Below are positions 4,782 through 5,843 of a stretch of DNA of 5,843 bases, one piece after another. Origin of the DNA: DATCVA01 sp036567205. Its GTDB lineage: Bacteria > Pseudomonadota > Gammaproteobacteria > Burkholderiales > Burkholderiaceae_B. The stretch is taken from NCBI GenBank assembly GCA_036567205.1, contig DATCVA010000304.1, forward strand, positions 1 to 5,843, in the 5' to 3' direction. The number at the start of each line of letters is the position of its first letter. Positions within the stretch are counted from its first letter, which is position 1. The notes below the pieces were generated by a model. That model did not search any database. It saw only the letters and a program-made list of their open reading frames with translations, and had not been told where the DNA came from. Both the position numbers and the translations under genes were made by a program.

Positions 4782-5843
4782 ATGGACGCAGTATCCAGCC
4801 CCCAATCGACAGCCGACCTTAACGCCCCAAGCTGGGTACCCCATCAGCGCCTTAAGGCATGGGTGGCAGAGATCGCGGCGCTAACCCAGCCGGACCGTAT
4901 TGAATGGTGCGACGGGTCCCAAGAAGAATATGACCGGCTGTGCGAACTTATGGTGCAGGCCGGCACGTTGCGTCGCCTGAATCCTGCAAAGCGGCCAAAC
5001 TCATATCTTGCCTGGTCCGATCCCGGAGACGTAGCGCGCGTAGAGAACCGTACATTTATTTGTTCCGAAAAAGAAGACGACGCCGGCCCCACCAACAACT
5101 GGGTTGCTCCGGCGGCCATGCGTAAAACGCTTAATGGTCTGTTTGCTGGCTGCATGCGCGGACGTACTTTGTACGTTATTCCATTTTCGATGGGTCCCTT
5201 AGGATCGCCCATCGCGCATATTGGCGTGGAACTGTCCGATTCGCCGTACGTCGTGGTCAACATGCGCCTTATGACGCGTATGGGCCGCAAGGTATACGAC
5301 GTGCTGGGCGCTGATGGCGAGTTCGTGCCCTGCGTGCATTCGGTGGGCCGCCCGCTGGCCGTCAACGAAGCCGATGTTGTGTGGCCATGCAACCAAACCA
5401 AATACATTGTGCATTATCCGGAAAGCCGAGAGATCTGGTCCTTCGGTTCGGGCTATGGCGGTAACGCCTTGCTGGGTAAAAAGTGTTTCGCGTTGCGTAT
5501 TGCATCCAATATGGGGCATGACCAGGGGTGGATGGCCGAGCACATGCTGATTCTTGGCGTTACGTCGCCTGAAGGAAAGAAAATGCATGTGGCCGCCGCA
5601 TTCCCTTCGGCATGCGGCAAGACCAACTTTGCCATGTTGATCCCGCCCGAGTCTTTCCCCGGCTGGAAAGTCACCACTATCGGGGACGACATAGCCTGGA
5701 TCAAGCCCGGCGCCGACGGGCGTTTGTACGCCATTAATCCTGAAGCGGGTTACTTTGGGGTTGCGCCCGGCACCAACGAAAAAACCAATTACAACTGCAT
5801 GGCGTCGCTGCGCGAAAACGTCCTGTTTACCAATGTGGCGCTT
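4782..5843 (+). CDS. pckG: Phosphoenolpyruvate carboxykinase (GTP), 3' truncated by window edge
   Basis: PckG converts oxaloacetate and GTP to phosphoenolpyruvate, GDP and CO2, the entry step of gluconeogenesis in the cytoplasm. The first 354 residues are present of about 610-620 usual for the GTP-dependent family, and the frame is still open at the right edge. The start ATG at 4782 has GGAGA (4769-4773) eight bases upstream, and the product begins MDAVSSPQST. Landmarks in order: RVENRTFICS (86-95), the substrate-binding stretch FGSGYGGNALLGKKCFALR (221-239), EHMLILGVTSPEGKK (253-267), the GTP P-loop FPSACGKTN (274-282) with the reactive-type Cys278, the kinase-2 motif TIGDDIAWIKPG (299-310), and PEAGYFGVAPGTNEKTN (320-336). 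Lys234, His254 and an Asp of the GDD motif fit the metal ligands known from animal PEPCK. The P-loop sequence separates it clearly from the ATP-dependent PckA family. It is divergent from the peroxiredoxin gene. Confidence 0.97.
   Translation, partial: MDAVSSPQSTADLNAPSWVPHQRLKAWVAEIAALTQPDRIEWCDGSQEEYDRLCELMVQAGTLRRLNPAKRPNSYLAWSDPGDVARVENRTFICSEKEDDAGPTNNWVAPAAMRKTLNGLFAGCMRGRTLYVIPFSMGPLGSPIAHIGVELSDSPYVVVNMRLMTRMGRKVYDVLGADGEFVPCVHSVGRPLAVNEADVVWPCNQTKYIVHYPESREIWSFGSGYGGNALLGKKCFALRIASNMGHDQGWMAEHMLILGVTSPEGKKMHVAAAFPSACGKTNFAMLIPPESFPGWKVTTIGDDIAWIKPGADGRLYAINPEAGYFGVAPGTNEKTNYNCMASLRENVLFTNVAL

Noticed and set aside
4844..5407. Long open frame on the minus strand (187 codons)
   Set aside because: It lies entirely antisense to pckG, whose plus-strand frame has unmistakable PEPCK motifs. 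The minus product has no recognisable pattern and is rich in Ser, Arg and Thr, as expected of a shadow frame.
5199..5734. Two overlapping minus-strand open frames
   Set aside because: Both are antisense to the PEPCK P-loop and substrate-binding region of pckG and show no domain features.
1..5843. Novel defence system, mobile element or CRISPR locus
   Set aside because: All recognisable genes are chromosomal household or stress families in ordinary order. No transposase, integrase, nuclease, toxin or repeat-spacer structure was seen on either strand.

Overview
The window looks like ordinary chromosome from a betaproteobacterium, most likely Burkholderiales and close to Alcaligenaceae (Bordetella/Pusillimonas-like). 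This is judged from the protein types and the moderate GC, estimated by eye in the 50s percent. No database search was possible, so the taxonomic call is inference. I see no mobile element, CRISPR array, tRNA, rRNA or phage signature, and nothing that looks like a new multi-gene system. The interest lies in non-coding structure and a few protein details.

Layout from left to right. (1) The 3' part of a YihY/BrkB-family membrane protein gene (+) runs in from the left edge and ends at 742. (2) A small single-span membrane protein gene (+, 893-1105) follows, with a weak terminator-like hairpin just upstream of it. (3) A convergent gap at 1106-1270 holds a long near-perfect inverted repeat, followed on the minus strand by a T tract. 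It is probably the terminator of the leftward cluster. (4) The leftward cluster is cbpA (2150-3097), cbpM (1809-2153, overlapping cbpA by 4 bp) and a CopD-like four-helix membrane protein gene (1271-1711). CbpA is a DnaJ-like co-chaperone and CbpM is its small modulator. (5) A 299-bp divergent spacer at 3098-3396 has a hairpin in the presumed cbpA leader. (6) A DUF1415-family gene (+, 3397-3963) converges on an exported peroxiredoxin gene (-, 3960-4517). Their stop codons share one TTAA. (7) A 264-bp divergent spacer at 4518-4781 carries a perfect 10-bp inverted repeat and a separate 13-bp palindrome. (8) pckG, GTP-dependent phosphoenolpyruvate carboxykinase (+, 4782 onward), runs off the right edge after 354 codons.

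Functional links are modest. cbpA and cbpM form a known chaperone/modulator pair and look translationally coupled. The peroxiredoxin and pckG genes share one divergent control region, so the palindromes there could act on either or both. The remaining genes appear to be neighbours without an obvious shared pathway.
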